Shown piece by piece: positions 24,806 through 37,289 of a DNA stretch of 64,000 bases (positions within the stretch are counted from its first letter, which is position 1; each line of letters opens with the position of its first letter). Made by a program: the position numbers and the translations under genes. The notes beneath the pieces were generated by a model. The model was not told where the DNA came from. It did no database searches and saw only the letters and a list, made by a program, of their open reading frames with translations. The stretch is from Inga oerstediana (lineage: Eukaryota; Streptophyta; Magnoliopsida; Fabales; Fabaceae): the NCBI GenBank assembly GCA_963210345.1, contig OY723402.1, forward strand, positions 20,748,554 to 20,812,553. The letters run 5' to 3'.

Positions 24806-25712
24806 ATGTCTCTTAGGGGTGAGCATGGTGTCCAGTAGCCCGGTATGCCCACCCTGGCTCTGCAAAAAATTGTCCAGCCCAGCCCTAAAAAAGTGACCCA
24901 AAAAAGTTTTGGGCAGCTTTGGGCGGGCTAATAACCGGGCAGGGCCGGGCATCGGGCAAGGGGTGCTGCCCTGCCCTGAAAATTATTTTCATTTATTTAA
25001 AATATAAAATTTCATATCAATTAAATATTATTTCATATATATTTTTTTATTTAAAATATATATTGTCTATTGTATAATACTCTTCTGATCCTCTCTTTTT
25101 TGCCCTAACCACTAAACACTATTTACAAGTAGATTTCTTCCTTTCTTCTTTACTTTGTGATGTATTAAATTATAGTTTCTTTTTATTTTCTTTCCAAATG
25201 CTTCATCATTTAATCAATTTTTGGGACATTGAATTGATGCAAACTACTTTGACTTCATGGCTTTAATTACAATCATTTTGTTTTCTTATTTATAATGGAT
25301 TATGGATTGTTTAATTTTTAAAGTATGGATATTTGTTAAGACATATGGTATTTTTTAAATTTCAAGACTCAAGTTGTAGACTTATTTTGAAATATCCCAA
25401 GATGTGAAATCATCAAATGTATTTGAAGTTTGTATTACTTAGGGCAAAGTTAAGACATATATGGTATTAGTAACTACAGGAATGTTTATAAAATTCATAA
25501 AGAATTATTTTTTTCATAAGTGGACAAGATAATGCGTTATCACTTGGGCATGGAAGCCCACCCTGCCCAGCCCACCCTTGCCCAGCCCAAAATGATTAGG
25601 GCTTTTAGCGGGCAGGGCCGGGCATCGGGCTGCACAATGTAGCCCATTCATCCTTCGGGCAGGGCATCGGGCAGGGGTCTCGCCCTGCCCAGCCCTGCCC
25701 ATGCTGTCTCTC
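24806..25712. mobile_element. hAT-like non-autonomous element with GC-rich ends
   Basis: About 890 bp. The left end begins TAGGGGTGAGCATGG, and both ends carry many inverted GGGC/GCCC words (24830-24980 and 25550-25704), with an AT-rich middle. TGTCTCT occurs at both borders (24807 and 25705) and may be the target duplication. The expected right terminus (CACCCCTA) is not seen, so the right end may be damaged. It starts like the element inside the LRR kinase gene (53138). No transposase frame. Confidence 0.55.
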
Positions 25713-26500
25713 ACTCTTGCTAATTATTGAAGGTCTATTTGGCTAGATTGGAATTGGAGCATCATTTGAATGATTCTTGATTCAATTTAATACCTTAAAC
25801 CCCTTTGTATATGTTAGTAAATCTTGTTTAGATGCTTCACGTTGTCTATATACAAGATTGCCTCCTTCTTTGTTTGTCTAAGTTTTGTGTGCGCGCGCGC
25901 GCGCGCTCATGTTGTTGTGGAGTAGAGCTCCTTACACTGTGCTAAACTTATATGCTATGGTAGAAATTTCAGAAAGATCAAAATCTCTACAAATTACTTA
26001 ATATTTTGATTGCAAAAATTATGTTATTTATGAATTAGAAGTCATGTATTCATATTTGGTATTATTGGAATTATTAGGTTACCAGTCATCCCCAAATTTT
26101 TAGAGCGTGCAGACACTAAACATGGAGGGAGAAGGAGAGAGATGAAGGAGGGAAGGTGAAAAATATAAAGGAAATAAAACTATGAAGTCTTAAAAAATGT
26201 GATCACCAAAAGGTTCGATTAAGAAATTAATATTATGAACATATTGTTATTTTCTACCCAGTAACTTATCCTTGTATGTTGTTTAGTTATTATGAAACTT
26301 TTTAGTGATTTCGTTCCTTCCTTTAAACCAAATATAAAAACTTTATTTAATCAAATACATATTAAAATAATAACTCGGGTATTTTCTTGTCTAAAATCTC
26401 TTCCACTTGCTCCAGAGTACCACCCTAGCTAGCACGGCTGAGTTCCAAGATCCTATTTCATACAATTTAAAGATTGAGATGGAAGCTTCCAAGCATTATA
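25713..26500. other. Noncoding DNA with a (GC)n run
   Basis: No gene. An alternating GC tract at about 25890-25906 (GTGTGCGCGCGCGCGCGC) is a simple repeat able to adopt Z-DNA. Confidence 0.55.
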
Positions 26501-26777
26501 CTCCCTCCTATCCTTAATTCTCCTCCAATACCAAATATAAGATACATTTACCTAATTTGATTAAATTAAAGAAGTTAGTTAAGTTAGCTAACATGACATG
26601 TATTTTCTAAAACACCCTAGCTTTCTTCCTTAAAGTTTTTATTCCCTCTCCTCTTTAATTATTGTTGAAGAAGCATCAATAGGGGTAAATTATGATAAGA
26701 TTAACAAATATGAAAACTATATCTTATATTTAGAAGTAAGATCAATCCTCAAATATCTATATTAAAGACGAGAGGAG
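26501..26777. mobile_element. Stowaway-like MITE
   Basis: Termini CTCCCTCCTATCCTTAA on the left and the inverse of CTCCTCTCGTCTTTAATA on the right, 277 bp, flanked by TA (26499-26500 and 26778-26779). This fits a Tc1/mariner-derived non-autonomous element. No coding capacity. Confidence 0.7.
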
Positions 26778-26779
26778 TA

Positions 26780-28173
26780 ATATCAGATTTACTTCAATAA
26801 AGAAAATGAACTACAAACTAGATCTTATATTAAATATAAGAAGGAATAACATAAAAAGGACCACAACACTCATTATATTCTACAAATGTATTGTAAATAG
26901 AACTAAAAGGAGCCAGTTAGGCATTACTAAATTCTCAATGCACAATTAATTTCTTTTTACCTAAAATGCCCTTCAGAATATGTCAGAATTACTTGTCTCC
27001 TCGTAAAAAAAAGAAAAAGAAAGAATTACTTGTCTCCCATTAATACACATAATTAATGATGTGTAATGAAAAAAAAAAGGAAAAGTAGAAAAAAATTGTA
27101 GGATCTTCATTATAAAAGTGTTTCTCTTATGGATTGTGTGTTACGTAAAATGGCCTTCTATTATATTTGCTTTTTATTGTCGTAATTAAATTTATCTTCC
27201 CCCCTTCTCTCCTTAGCTTTTCCAATTAAGTGCACTGGTAAATTCTAGTTATGATCATAATACATTTCATTGTGACAATTAAAATACATGCAAAATTCAC
27301 AGCATCGATCGTCATCCCGTGGGGACACAGAAAAATTAATCCCATCACTACAGTCACATACATGGCAGACCCTTTGGAGCCAGCTTCCATGTTCAGGCCT
27401 CAGGGGCTTAGAGGCGGAGCACCATGTTCATATGTACACAACCTTCTGACACCCAAATTTATAAATATTATATCAATTAAAATTTATAAAGTCAACTCTA
27501 AATAAATTAGTTGCAACCAGATATACTAATAGATGTTGATTCTATTGTTAAAGGTTATGGCTGCTGAAGCGAGAGGTTTTGGTACAAATTCAAGTTAGTG
27601 TGAATGCAACCAAAAAAAAAAGTCGGTAAGAGACCTAAAAATTTTAAAGGGGCGAAATTAATATTTGGCTGGCGCCTACCCAACTTCTTACTACCTGGCT
27701 CCTGTACGCTAAAATGCATAATTTCTCTCTATATAATTATATATATATATATATATGTATGTATTTGTATGTACATGTAGATCAGTATACATCCGATATT
27801 AAAACCCAATTAGGTCCATCTTCTTCGTACCCCATACGATCCTTTATTGGCTTCCTTCTTCATGATCTTCAGACAAGAACCAATCCCAGTAAGCAAGCTA
27901 AGTCTATATATACTCATTCCCTGAACCACCATCTTATATTTTGCTCGGGTCGGATCCTAAGTTGTATTATATAGGCTTGTAAATTACTTGGGTCGGTCCA
28001 ATTCTAAGATGGTATTTTGAATCTCCACTAAGATTGTGACATGATCCGCTGGTCCCTCTTTATTTTTCTACCCCTTAAAATTATTGTAAAAATGTTGTCT
28101 TTGACACGTAGAGAGGATACACCAAAATTTATGATTTGCCTTCTCTTCTTCATCTTCATTCTCTTAGCGAGAC
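26780..28173. other. Noncoding DNA upstream of second CRK
   Basis: AT-rich with a (TA)n run at 27738-27756. The TATATATACTC near 27905 could be a TATA element of the old CRK promoter. No open frame with a recognisable domain. Confidence 0.45.
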
Positions 28174-29008
28174 ATGCTTCAACCTCCTGATAATCATCTC
28201 CTTCCATTATTTACCTTCGTATTCTGGTCATGCTGGACTCTTAACGGTGTCGTTTCAGATCCACAGACCAATCTTCTTAAGATCCGGTGCAACCCATACG
28301 ACGGCGTGGTTACCAACGCCTCCATGGTCGAAGAGAACTTGAACGTAACATTCCAAGATATCAGACAGCAAATCAGTGATCAAAACAAGCATTTCGCCAC
28401 CGCGGCAAAGGAGGCCAATGGATCACCGGTTTACACTATTTTTCAGTGCAGAAACTATATGTCCGTCGCCGACTGTATCACGTGCTTCAATGTGGCTGCC
28501 GACCAAATCCGCAGGTCCACCTCCTCCAAGGCCTCCGCTGCCCTTGCCGTGTACGATGGTTGCTTCATCAGGTACAACCAATAGCCATCAATGTTTGACT
28601 TTTTTTTTTTGTTTTTATCGAAAGCAATGTTTGACTTTTTAAATGTGTGCGTATTTTATTAGTATATATTCATAGCTTTCGAATCAGAGATAATTGCGAC
28701 ATTATTTCTTTGGGTCAACTATTGCGCCGTTGAGATATTATCAAATAAGATATAATTTATTATATGAAGAGCACAGAAACGAGGGAGAGCCCAAACTATG
28801 GCTAAAGGATATACTTTATAATATCTCATCTTCCGAATTTTTTTGTATTTTCTTTTTATTATTAGCTTTATAGAGAAAATGAAGGATACTATGATATCTG
28901 TAGTTATCGAAGAGTGTAGTTTTGTATTTTTATGATTTTTTAAGAAATGATGTTTTAGTCATACTAGACTAATGAGGTAATCAATTGCGCCATCAGATAT
29001 ATTAAAAA

Positions 29009-29719
29009 GGGAGAATTTCAGTTAGCCCTTAAGCATGTGATTTAATTTCAGTAAACCATCAAAAGATTCTGAAACTGCAATCCAGCCCCTTGGGTCAGAA
29101 TGAAATTAAGTTTTGTAGGTGAAAAGACAATGATGCCTTACTTTATTTGTTTTGTAAATTGTCTTATTTGTTTTGTGAATTTCCATATTTATCTTATAAA
29201 TGACCAAAATGTCTTTAATTCCCTAGGGTTTTTCAAATTCCTTTATTTATCTTGTAAATGCCAATATTTGTCTTGTAAATTGCCAACATATTTTTAGTTC
29301 CCTAGATTCTTTCGAATCCCATTTATATTTGTCTTGTAAATGCCCATATTTGTCTTGTAAATGACTAAAATGTTTTTTATTCTCTAGGTTCTTTCGAATT
29401 CCATTATTTGTTATGTAAATGTCTCCTTTTGTCTTATAAATGTCTATATTTATCTTGTGAATTTTCATATTTATCTTATAAATTATCAAAATATTTTTAA
29501 TTTTTTAGGTTCTTTTGAATCCCTTTTTTATCATGTAAATGTCTGTATTTGTTTTGTAAATGCTCTTCTAGAAAAAAAAATAATAAAAGAACGACATTAT
29601 TATTTTTTTACCTACAAAACTTAATTTCATTTTGATCTAAAGGGGTGCTGTGAAATTTCAGAATCTTTTGGAATTGACTAAAATTAAGTCGCATCCTTGG
29701 GGATTAAATGAATTTTTCC
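29009..29719. mobile_element. Long-TIR (MULE-like) element with internal tandem repeats
   Basis: Inside intron 1. The ends, about 29009-29135 and 29600-29719, are imperfect reverse complements for some 120 bp; both contain AAAGATTCTGAAA and GAAATTAAGTTTTGTAGGT. Between them lie many copies of an ATATTTGTCTTGTAAATG unit (about 17-20 bp), nested in a roughly 110-bp period marked by CCCTAGRTTCTTTCGAATCCC-like words. Long inverted ends suggest a Mutator-like non-autonomous element. I could not define a 9-bp target duplication. Confidence 0.6.
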
Positions 29720-30129
29720 TTGTTAAAAACAAGGAAGAGGAGATCTTCTCCTCTAACCTTCTCATCTTTACCTTCCTTTTCTCTTCTCCAGGCCACCATT
29801 ATATTGGGAAGAGAGATCTTATAAGCCCCACATCTCACTCAATCTAGATCGACCCTGGACGAATTATATTGGAGGGAAGTCTCTTGTCGAGAGAACTCGA
29901 TTCTATTTATGCTAGTCAACATTTTTGGGATAATTAATAAACAGTTCTACATAAACAATCTAATCACTAAAAAATTACATAACAAGTGTGCAACTTCCAA
30001 CCTGTTGTCATTTCCTATACTAGATTATGTTATTACATGTTGCTCACTTGTTGTGGGACTTTTTTAGTAATTTAATTGCTTATATGGGACTTATAACAAT
30101 TCTCCCTAATTTTTATAGTTCCCTACATT

Positions 30130-30313
30130 AAGATATACTATCTTTGGTGCCAACATAGAGTTGGTCTAGCAGTGTAAGGCCCCGCTAGATCCCTTTAGAG
30201 TCTCAAGTTCTAGTTCGAGTTCGAGTCCCAAAAGAGTCACCTGTATTGGGGAGGGAAGCCATGAAACCCGAACCGGATACTAGTTGATAATATCAAGTAA
30301 AAAAAGATATACT
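30130..30313 (+). mobile_element. tRNA-derived SINE with 10-bp target duplication
   Basis: AAGATATACT at 30130-30139 and again at 30304-30313 encloses a 164-bp body. It has an A-box-like TGGTCTAGCAGTG, a B-box-like GTTCGAGTCCC (around 30217) and a short A-rich end. It inserted at the left edge of the MITE that starts at 30312, so it is younger than that MITE. Confidence 0.78.
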
Positions 30314-30597
30314 GCATATGATCCTTACTATAAGGCACCAACTAACAAGTATTATTGATCCTTTTTATAAGGCACTTAAGAGTTTCCAATGAGCATTTAA
30401 TTTATTTTTTCATGTCTGCACATGTTTAATATGGTAGTGGGAGAGAATAATAATTAATATGATATTTGAGTTTAGTGTAGTTGGTAAGGGTAATATTAGA
30501 AATCACATGAATTTTAGAACAACTTTAATGCTTTTAACTATTTTTGTTGATTTGTAATAATTGCTAGTTGGTGTCTTATAATAAGGACTAGAGGAGC
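30312..30597. mobile_element. Stowaway-like MITE, copy A
   Basis: About 286 bp. It aligns along its whole length with 50023-50298, sharing GCATTTAATTTATTTTTTCA and TTTGAGTTTAGTGTAGTTG among others. Ends resemble CTCCCTCTNGTCCTTATTATAAG. It lies in intron 1 of the CRK pseudogene. A related short sequence (GTATGTGAGATGAGTTTTG) at 30930-30950 belongs to a different small repeat, see 33850-33992. Confidence 0.7.
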
Positions 30598-31612
30598 ATA
30601 TATATATATATATATATACACACACATATACATATACATATATATATGTAGCTCACCTTTTATAGGCTATTTAAAAAAATACAAAATTTATGAAATAAGT
30701 TAGTGTAGTTATTTGTAATATATGCAAGTCTTAAATCACCGCTTTAATCATTTGTAGTGAAAACCCTATTAGCATGTGTACTTAATATATGATTGATTGA
30801 AAAAAGAATTATAAATTTGTGAGAGAAAATGGATAAAAGTATATTACATCTATAGTCAAACCTCTCAACTAGCTTTTATATTTATAAGTTAGCTTTTGAG
30901 AATAGCTTTTACGATTTATGAAAAAAGTATGTGAGATGAGTTTTGTCTCTGCTTGCGGAAAAGGTTTTATGAAACCACAGTTTTGTGGTTTGCCAAACAT
31001 ACAGTTATAACCGAAGGAGCACAGAAGCTGTAAGTTGATATGTAAAGTGAATTCATACACAACAAAGTCCATATATATATATATATTGCACTTGGAAAAT
31101 GATAAGAAATTCTTTATGATGTGTTGAGGTACAACTCCAATGGTTTCTTTGATGAGGCACCGCAGCCTTTCAACATCGTATCATGTGGAAATCAAACTAC
31201 AGGAGAAGCAGCAACTACATTTAACACGACAGTCCAACAAGTGCTAATGAATCTCCAAACAGCAACACCCAGAATCCCAAGTTTATCTGCGGCTACGAAG
31301 ATTCTTGTCCCTAATAATAATAATATTAATGGTGCAACGACTATTTTATGCTTATGCTCAATGTGTTGAAACTGCCACAATGAACGTGTGCCTTGATTGC
31401 TTGAAGGTTGATTACAGTAGCGTGGAGATTTGTCTTCCCAATTCGGATGGTACGGCTTTTGATTATAGTTGTTTCATGAGATACTCCCTCACTCCCTTTT
31501 TTCCTGATAACCAGACCATTGATATCACAATACCCTCCGTCAAACAACAAGGTACATTCAACTATACTCATATATATATCCTCTAATATTTTATTTTTGA
31601 TATTACCCCGTT

Positions 31613-31660
31613 CTTAATACAAGATCTCGTTTGTAGTGCAGCACGAGATCTTGTATTAAG
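31613..31660. repeat. Perfect 18-bp inverted repeat
   Basis: CTTAATACAAGATCTCGT at 31613-31630 and its exact reverse complement at 31643-31660, loop 12 bases. Outer sequence (ACCCCGTT left, AAGGACTTGAGGG right) resembles Stowaway termini, so it may be a MITE reduced to its ends. It lies in intron 2. Confidence 0.75.
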
Positions 31661-33849
31661 GACTTGAGGGAATGTATCTATATTCTTGGATAGATTTCTG
31701 GTATAGTATTAATTAGAGTTAAACAAGTTACATTATATCACACCCTCGGTCAAATATTTAAATTTAGCCACTCGTTGTCTTGTCTTTTATGCATGTGTGT
31801 GTGTATATATGAGTTACCTTATGCAGCTATGATGGTAGGTCTTTTACCTAAGTTAAATTTTGTGTGTCATCTTCGACTATGTTTATCTTCTCTGAGCTTG
31901 CTTCTGTTTAATTTTGAATTAGTTCAATCTTTTTTCTTTAATCCACTTATTTTTGCACCATCCCAACAAGTATGTATTTTACATGTCCACAGCAAAAGGT
32001 TAAAAAAACAAAAACAAAAGCAAGGGGAATCACTGCAAGTGGACATTTCTACAGTTCCACAAGCCACAACTAAAATATGCTAGATAGGGTGACAGTGATT
32101 GGTGAACTTTTTGTCTCTTATTCATTAGCCTTGAGGTCCACAATAAAAAATTAACCAAAGATTGTGTATAAGCAAACCTAGGATCATTCTCTCTTCTCAA
32201 GAAGTCTTTTATTGAATCATAAGTAATCTAATATGCCATACAAATGCAATGAAAAAAAGGAAAAATTGGTTCTGGATTTTTGTTGGAAATAGAAAAATGA
32301 AAAACTTAATTAAAATCCTAAAACAACTATTTTTAGTATTTTCTTTATAAAATGGGATGGGTACGAGGAAATGAATCTTGGTAGTGAAGTCAATGACTTT
32401 TCTAACTTCTTGAAATAATTTAGAAGTTAATTTTGGATCAAATCAAATTAAAAACCCCAAGCAATCGCATTAGGTGCAATTTACCTAATTAATGACTAAT
32501 CTTACTATCGCATTTATAATTACTTTTTAGACAAATTGTTAAAACCTACTTGATGTGTGTTTGAAAATTATTTTAATGCACTTGCTTCCTCTTAATTGAA
32601 AGAACAATATGACATTCAATTTAAATTAAATCCATTACACACACTAGTAATTACATATAATACATAATTTCATTAATCTAAAAGGAAATAAGTTCAATAA
32701 AATCCAAGTGCACTAATACAAAATTCAACACAAGGTAATCCATCATAGACAAATAATCACTCATCTAAGTCTCAAAACATACTTATCCCAATACAAAATT
32801 AACTCATACAGATATAATATATAAATTGAGCTAATAGAAAATTAATAAACTCTCCTTTATAGCACATTAAAGCTCTAGCCACTTTTTTTACCATCAAGAC
32901 TCAACCATTTCAGCCACTTATAGCTATGGTCACAGCACACTCGAAAATAACCTCACAAACAGCCTTGAAAACCATCGAGAAGCTACTGCCCAAAATGTAT
33001 TAATTGAATGAAGTAAAAAAAAAAAGGATTTGAATCGGAAAAAAAAGCAGGACCGTGGGTTCTTTAGAGATTGAGAATTGGGAAAGGCAGTAGATGATGA
33101 TTGTGGTGTTCAAAAGTGGTGAAGGAGAAGATGATAGTCGCTGGAATTAATGGAAGAAGGGAAGGAACAGAAGAAAGTGATTGAAGGACGATGAATTGAA
33201 GAAAGAAGATGATGATGGTGAAGTGCAAAGGAGAATATGAGATGGTATGGTGAACACGGATGTACAACGGAGGAAGAGGCAGTGACGAAGGTGAAGATGA
33301 TGACAGTGGTGACTGTGAAAGTCAATGGTGTTTCGGTGGTGTTGAAACAGGACTCATAGTAGAGAAATAGAGGAAGGCGAAGCTGGTCTGGTTGTGAAAG
33401 CAGGGGAACGACTATGAGATGTGAAGAAGAGTGAGAATGGACATCCGATAGTGACAGAACAGAGGACGGCAGTTTTGTGGTAAGCTTTGACGGCGGTGGT
33501 TGGTTGATGGAGCAAGACGGTGCTGGTGGTGTTTCAAATCTGAACTCTGTCTCTGCTTAAGCTTCTCCGACCGGTGGTGTGAGGACGGAGGAGTGGTGGT
33601 TGAAGCTTGTCTCGTCTCTCTCTCAGTTCCCAGCTCTCCGAATCTCAGCTCTCTCCTTTCCACTCGCGGCACTCCACTCTGATCCTCCCAGCTCTGCAGC
33701 AATGGTGATCGAAGAAGGAAGAGGTGACGGTGGTCAAGGGACGGTGTCCGCCGGCTACCGTGGTGGAGAACGTAGTCGCCGGCAAGGAAGGAAGAAGGTG
33801 ATGATGAGATGATCTCCGCTTGTGCGGTGCAAGCTGTGCTCTGTTTTAG

Positions 33850-33992
33850 TGTTCGTTTGGAATAGCTTATTTTTGGGTAATAAGTGCTTATAAATCGTGA
33901 TTCACGGTATACGAGGTAAGTATGTGAGAGGAGTTTTATCTCGGCTTGCGTAATAAGGACTTATTATCCAACAATAAGTGATCCCAAACACA
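33850..33992. mobile_element. Small inverted-repeat MITE
   Basis: About 143 bp with ends GTGTTCGTTTGGAATAGCTT and the inverse of TGTGTTTGGGATCACTTATT; the matched arms continue through ATAAGTNCTTAT. Its centre, GTATGTGAGAGGAGTTTTAT, is shared with 30930-30950, so a second relic exists in intron 1. Confidence 0.6.
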
Positions 33993-34345
33993 CATTTAAT
34001 ATCCCTCAGCTGCTTCTCGGTTTTCCATTCCTTTCCGCGTTTTCTGACCTAGCAATGGACCGTTTTGACCAGGGACCATTTGAAAAACCTAATGAGTTCT
34101 CAGGAGGGACTAACTTGAAAATTGTTCAAAACTATTTATAGGCTTAACTAACATTTCCAAATATTTTTGGGTCCTTTCTTATAATTTTTTGGGTCCCTTT
34201 TCTTCATTTACTTTGTAATTTTCAGAAATTTTGGGCCCTTTTCTATAATTTTTCCAAAGCTTCAAAATATTAAGTACCTGTTTGTCAAAGTGGTAACGCA
34301 CAAAAGACGTGCGTTAATAGCAAAAAGCCCGGTGAGTGTCTATTT

Positions 34346-34980
34346 GCCCTGTTTGGATTCACATTAAGTATATTTAACTTTTTCTTCTAACGTGCGTTAA
34401 AATCAGAAGCTCATAATTCCCACTTTTTTAGCACGGCACGGCAGAAACTCGTTGTTATGGGGGTAAGCATTTGTGTTTTTTATCCACTGGCAGAAACTCG
34501 TGTTTTTTTATCAATCTTCTAACTGGAATGATTCTCTTCTCCACTGCAAGCATTCGTGTCACATTTTCTGCATTATAATCTCTTCTCATTTTCATGTGTG
34601 CATTATAATTTAGATATAAATTTATCCAATTTTAATTGAAGTGGCTTTAGTGTTTTTTTTTCAATAATAATTAAACTTTTATTATTTTACCAAATTTTAT
34701 TTATATTTTTTCACTTCAATTATCACAATATATACAACTAATATATATATATATATATATATGGAGTTTTTAATAAAATTTATGCCCTTTTTAGTCATTT
34801 TCCATCTTAACGGGCTTTTTAAATACCAATCCAAACATGTTTAAGGTTAGAAAAAAAGCCACTTTTTCTACCGCCAATCCAAACACAAATCACATCTACA
34901 TTTTAACTTTTTTCTTATCTGACTTTTTTTAAAGTCAGTTAGCAAAAAAAGCTACTTTTTTACCGCTAATCCAAACGGGC
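34346..34980. mobile_element. hAT-like non-autonomous element
   Basis: About 635 bp. The left terminus GCCCTGTTTGGATT and the right terminus (inverse GCCCGTTTGGATTAGC) form a short inverted repeat. Flanks TCTATTT and TCTAATT may be a decayed 8-bp duplication. Contains repeated AAAAAAGCYACTTTTT-type words near the right end and a (TA)n run at 34741-34762. Confidence 0.5.
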
Positions 34981-37289
34981 TCTAATTCGATCTGACCCTC
35001 TAGATCTCAAAATTTCTTCCTTCACACCTATAATGCAAGTTTAAGCACAAGGTAGCATTAAATGTCTAACAAACAATTGTACAAGATAATGAACAAATTA
35101 TGACAATTTTACCCCTAATTGCAATTAATTCAATACAATCATTCCTAACTAAAATTAGTGCTTAATTAGACAATAATGTCCTAGAAAATGTATTAAAATC
35201 CCAATTTAATTGTGAAAAATCATATAAAAATATGGTTCAATCAGACAGCTTACTGAATGATTCTTCATAATTAATCATAGAGAAAACAACATCATAGATA
35301 GGATTTTTGAAAAAAATAAAACAGCAGCTTATGTCAGCCAAAGGTTTTACAATGAACAATGGACAACCTTATCTATAATTTTGAAGTTAACCATGGCCTT
35401 GATTCAAAATGAGCTGATGAGTGACCAATTTGAAAACGAATTATTTGATCTTGTCTTGTAGGCTCATCAAGCAAAAAGCGGGCCATTATTGGTGGAGTAG
35501 TTGGTGGTATAGTTCTTGTTCTGATACTCCTTGGATTGTTGTTTGCCTGGATTAGACGACATAAAAAGAATGAGAGAAGTCATAGAGGTAAACAACTTAA
35601 AAGTCTTTTGCTCCTGCATATGCTTGTAACTATTTCATGTGATGTTTTACTTTCATTATACGTTTTCCTCACCAGAGGACATAATAGGAGCAAGCAGGTT
35701 GGAAGGCCCAATTACTTACCGTTATGATGATTTGATGTCGGCAACCAACAATTATAGTGAAGAAAATAAATTAAACTAGGAGAGGGAGGATTCGGGGCTG
35801 TATACAAGGTAATTTTAATTAATTTAATTTTCAATAATATAGTTCATGTTCTAAAACCAAGGATGTCTCTAAATGAGAGTTTTATCTAGTGTTACATATA
35901 AGAAGTTAGATTTCCAAAATATGAACTAAGGTTGAACTTCTTCTAATTGATAAAGCTATCATGATTGAAATTCCTTATAATCACTAATATAGGGCACTTT
36001 GAAGAATGGGAAAGTTGTTGCAGTCAAGAAAATGACCTTACAAGATTCCAACAGGATGGATGAAGATTTTGAAAGTGAAGTGACGCTTATTAGTAATGTT
36101 CATCATCGAAATCTTGTTTGACTTCTGGGATGTTGTTCTAAAGGGCCTGACAGAATCCTTGTTTATGAATACATGAAAAATAGCGGCCTTGAAAACTTCT
36201 TATTTGGTATCTTATACTCTCATACAAATTTTTAACTTTTAAGCATGAGCTAATATGCATGTGGGCATATTTCCACCTTAATATTTCGCCATCCATTTTT
36301 TTTTTTTACTAACCTTTGAAAGTTTTAAATTTTGAAAAACAGGGGAAAGAAGAAAAGGCTTTCTTAACTGGAGGCAGCGATATGATGTAATTTTAGGAGT
36401 GGCAAGAGGTTTGACATATTTACATGAGGAGTTTCATGTTCGTATTATACACAAAGACAAAGATTAATAACATTCTCTTAGATAATGATCTACAGCCAAA
36501 AATTGCAGATTTTGGGCTGGCAAGGCTCTTACCCAATGACAAATCTCATCTTAGCACAAGAATTGTCGGAACATTGTAAGTCGATCAAAATACCTACATT
36601 TGTTAAGTTTTTCTTCAATCATAAAATATATATATATATATATATTCTGTATGAGTCATTTCTGTGATCAACATCATAATTATTATATATTTATTAGGGG
36701 ATACACAGCACCAAAGTATGCAATTCACGGCCAATTATCAGAAAAAGCAGATACTTACAGTTATGGTGTTGTCATCTTAGAAATCATTAGTGATCAGAAG
36801 TGCACAGAATTAAAGCTCGACAGTGATGATGAAGGGGCATTCCTCATTCAAAAAGTGAGAAAATTTTCAGACTACTTAGCAGGACATTTCTATTTTGATA
36901 AGATTTATTTGAGACAATCAATTTATTCTTTGCCATAGAATCTAATCTAATAGTATTTTTTTTATTAAAAAAAAAACCATCAACCTGACGTTCATTTAGT
37001 TTGCTTTGTTTTTGAGTACCGATTATATATCTCACTTCACTTTTATTTTATTTGATAGGCATGGAAACTCTATGAGAAAGAAAAACACTTGGAGTTGGTG
37101 GATAAGGCCTTGGACCCTAATGAGTATGATGCAGAAGAAGTGAAGAAAACCATAGAGATTGGTTTGCTTTGCATTCAAGCATCTGCGGCTGCAAGGCCAA
37201 TGATATCTGAAGTAGTTGCTATGCTTCAAAACAAGGATTTATTAGAGAACTTGAGACCCTCCATGCCTATCTTGATTGAAATTAATTAG

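Larger units (their letters stand above)
32870..35270 (-). repeat. Unclassified dispersed repeat, copy 3 (inverted)
   Basis: Two segments are inverted matches to copy 4: 34995-35236 with 45189-45410, and 32890-32995 with 46325-46400 (shared TTTTCAAGGCTGTTTGTGAG). A GC-richer middle (33050-33830) mirrors the GC block of the other copies and yields spurious open frames (33064-33812). Two small elements sit inside it. It occupies intron 2 of the CRK pseudogene. Confidence 0.5.
28174..37289 (+). pseudogene. Cysteine-rich receptor-like kinase (CRK) pseudogene, all exons present
   Basis: Eight exons: 28174-28571 (signal peptide ending GVVS, then first DUF26 with CRNYMSVADCITC), 31129-31551 (second DUF26, CVETATMNVCLDC), 35462-35587 (membrane helix VVGGIVLVLILLGLLFAW, basic tail), 35676-35808, 35993-36206, 36343-36575, 36698-36854, 37059-37289 (kinase to the natural TAG). 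A typical CRK is a plasma-membrane kinase with two extracellular DUF26 domains. Lesions: one extra T near 31344; a frame break at 35773-35783 just before the Gly loop; Arg to TGA at 36118-36120; catalytic HRD read as HKD followed by an indel and stops near 36455. Introns 1 (2.6 kb) and 2 (3.9 kb) are filled with mobile elements. The start at 28174 gives the best signal peptide; an ATG at 28131 opens a leader-like frame that stops after 19 codons. Confidence 0.9.

Noticed and set aside
25890..25906. Alternating GC run as a functional Z-DNA site
   Set aside because: A plain microsatellite with no nearby gene; noted only as a simple repeat.
33064..33812. Open frames in the second CRK's intron 2
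   Set aside because: They fall in the inverted copy of the same GC-rich repeat and are not conserved between copies.
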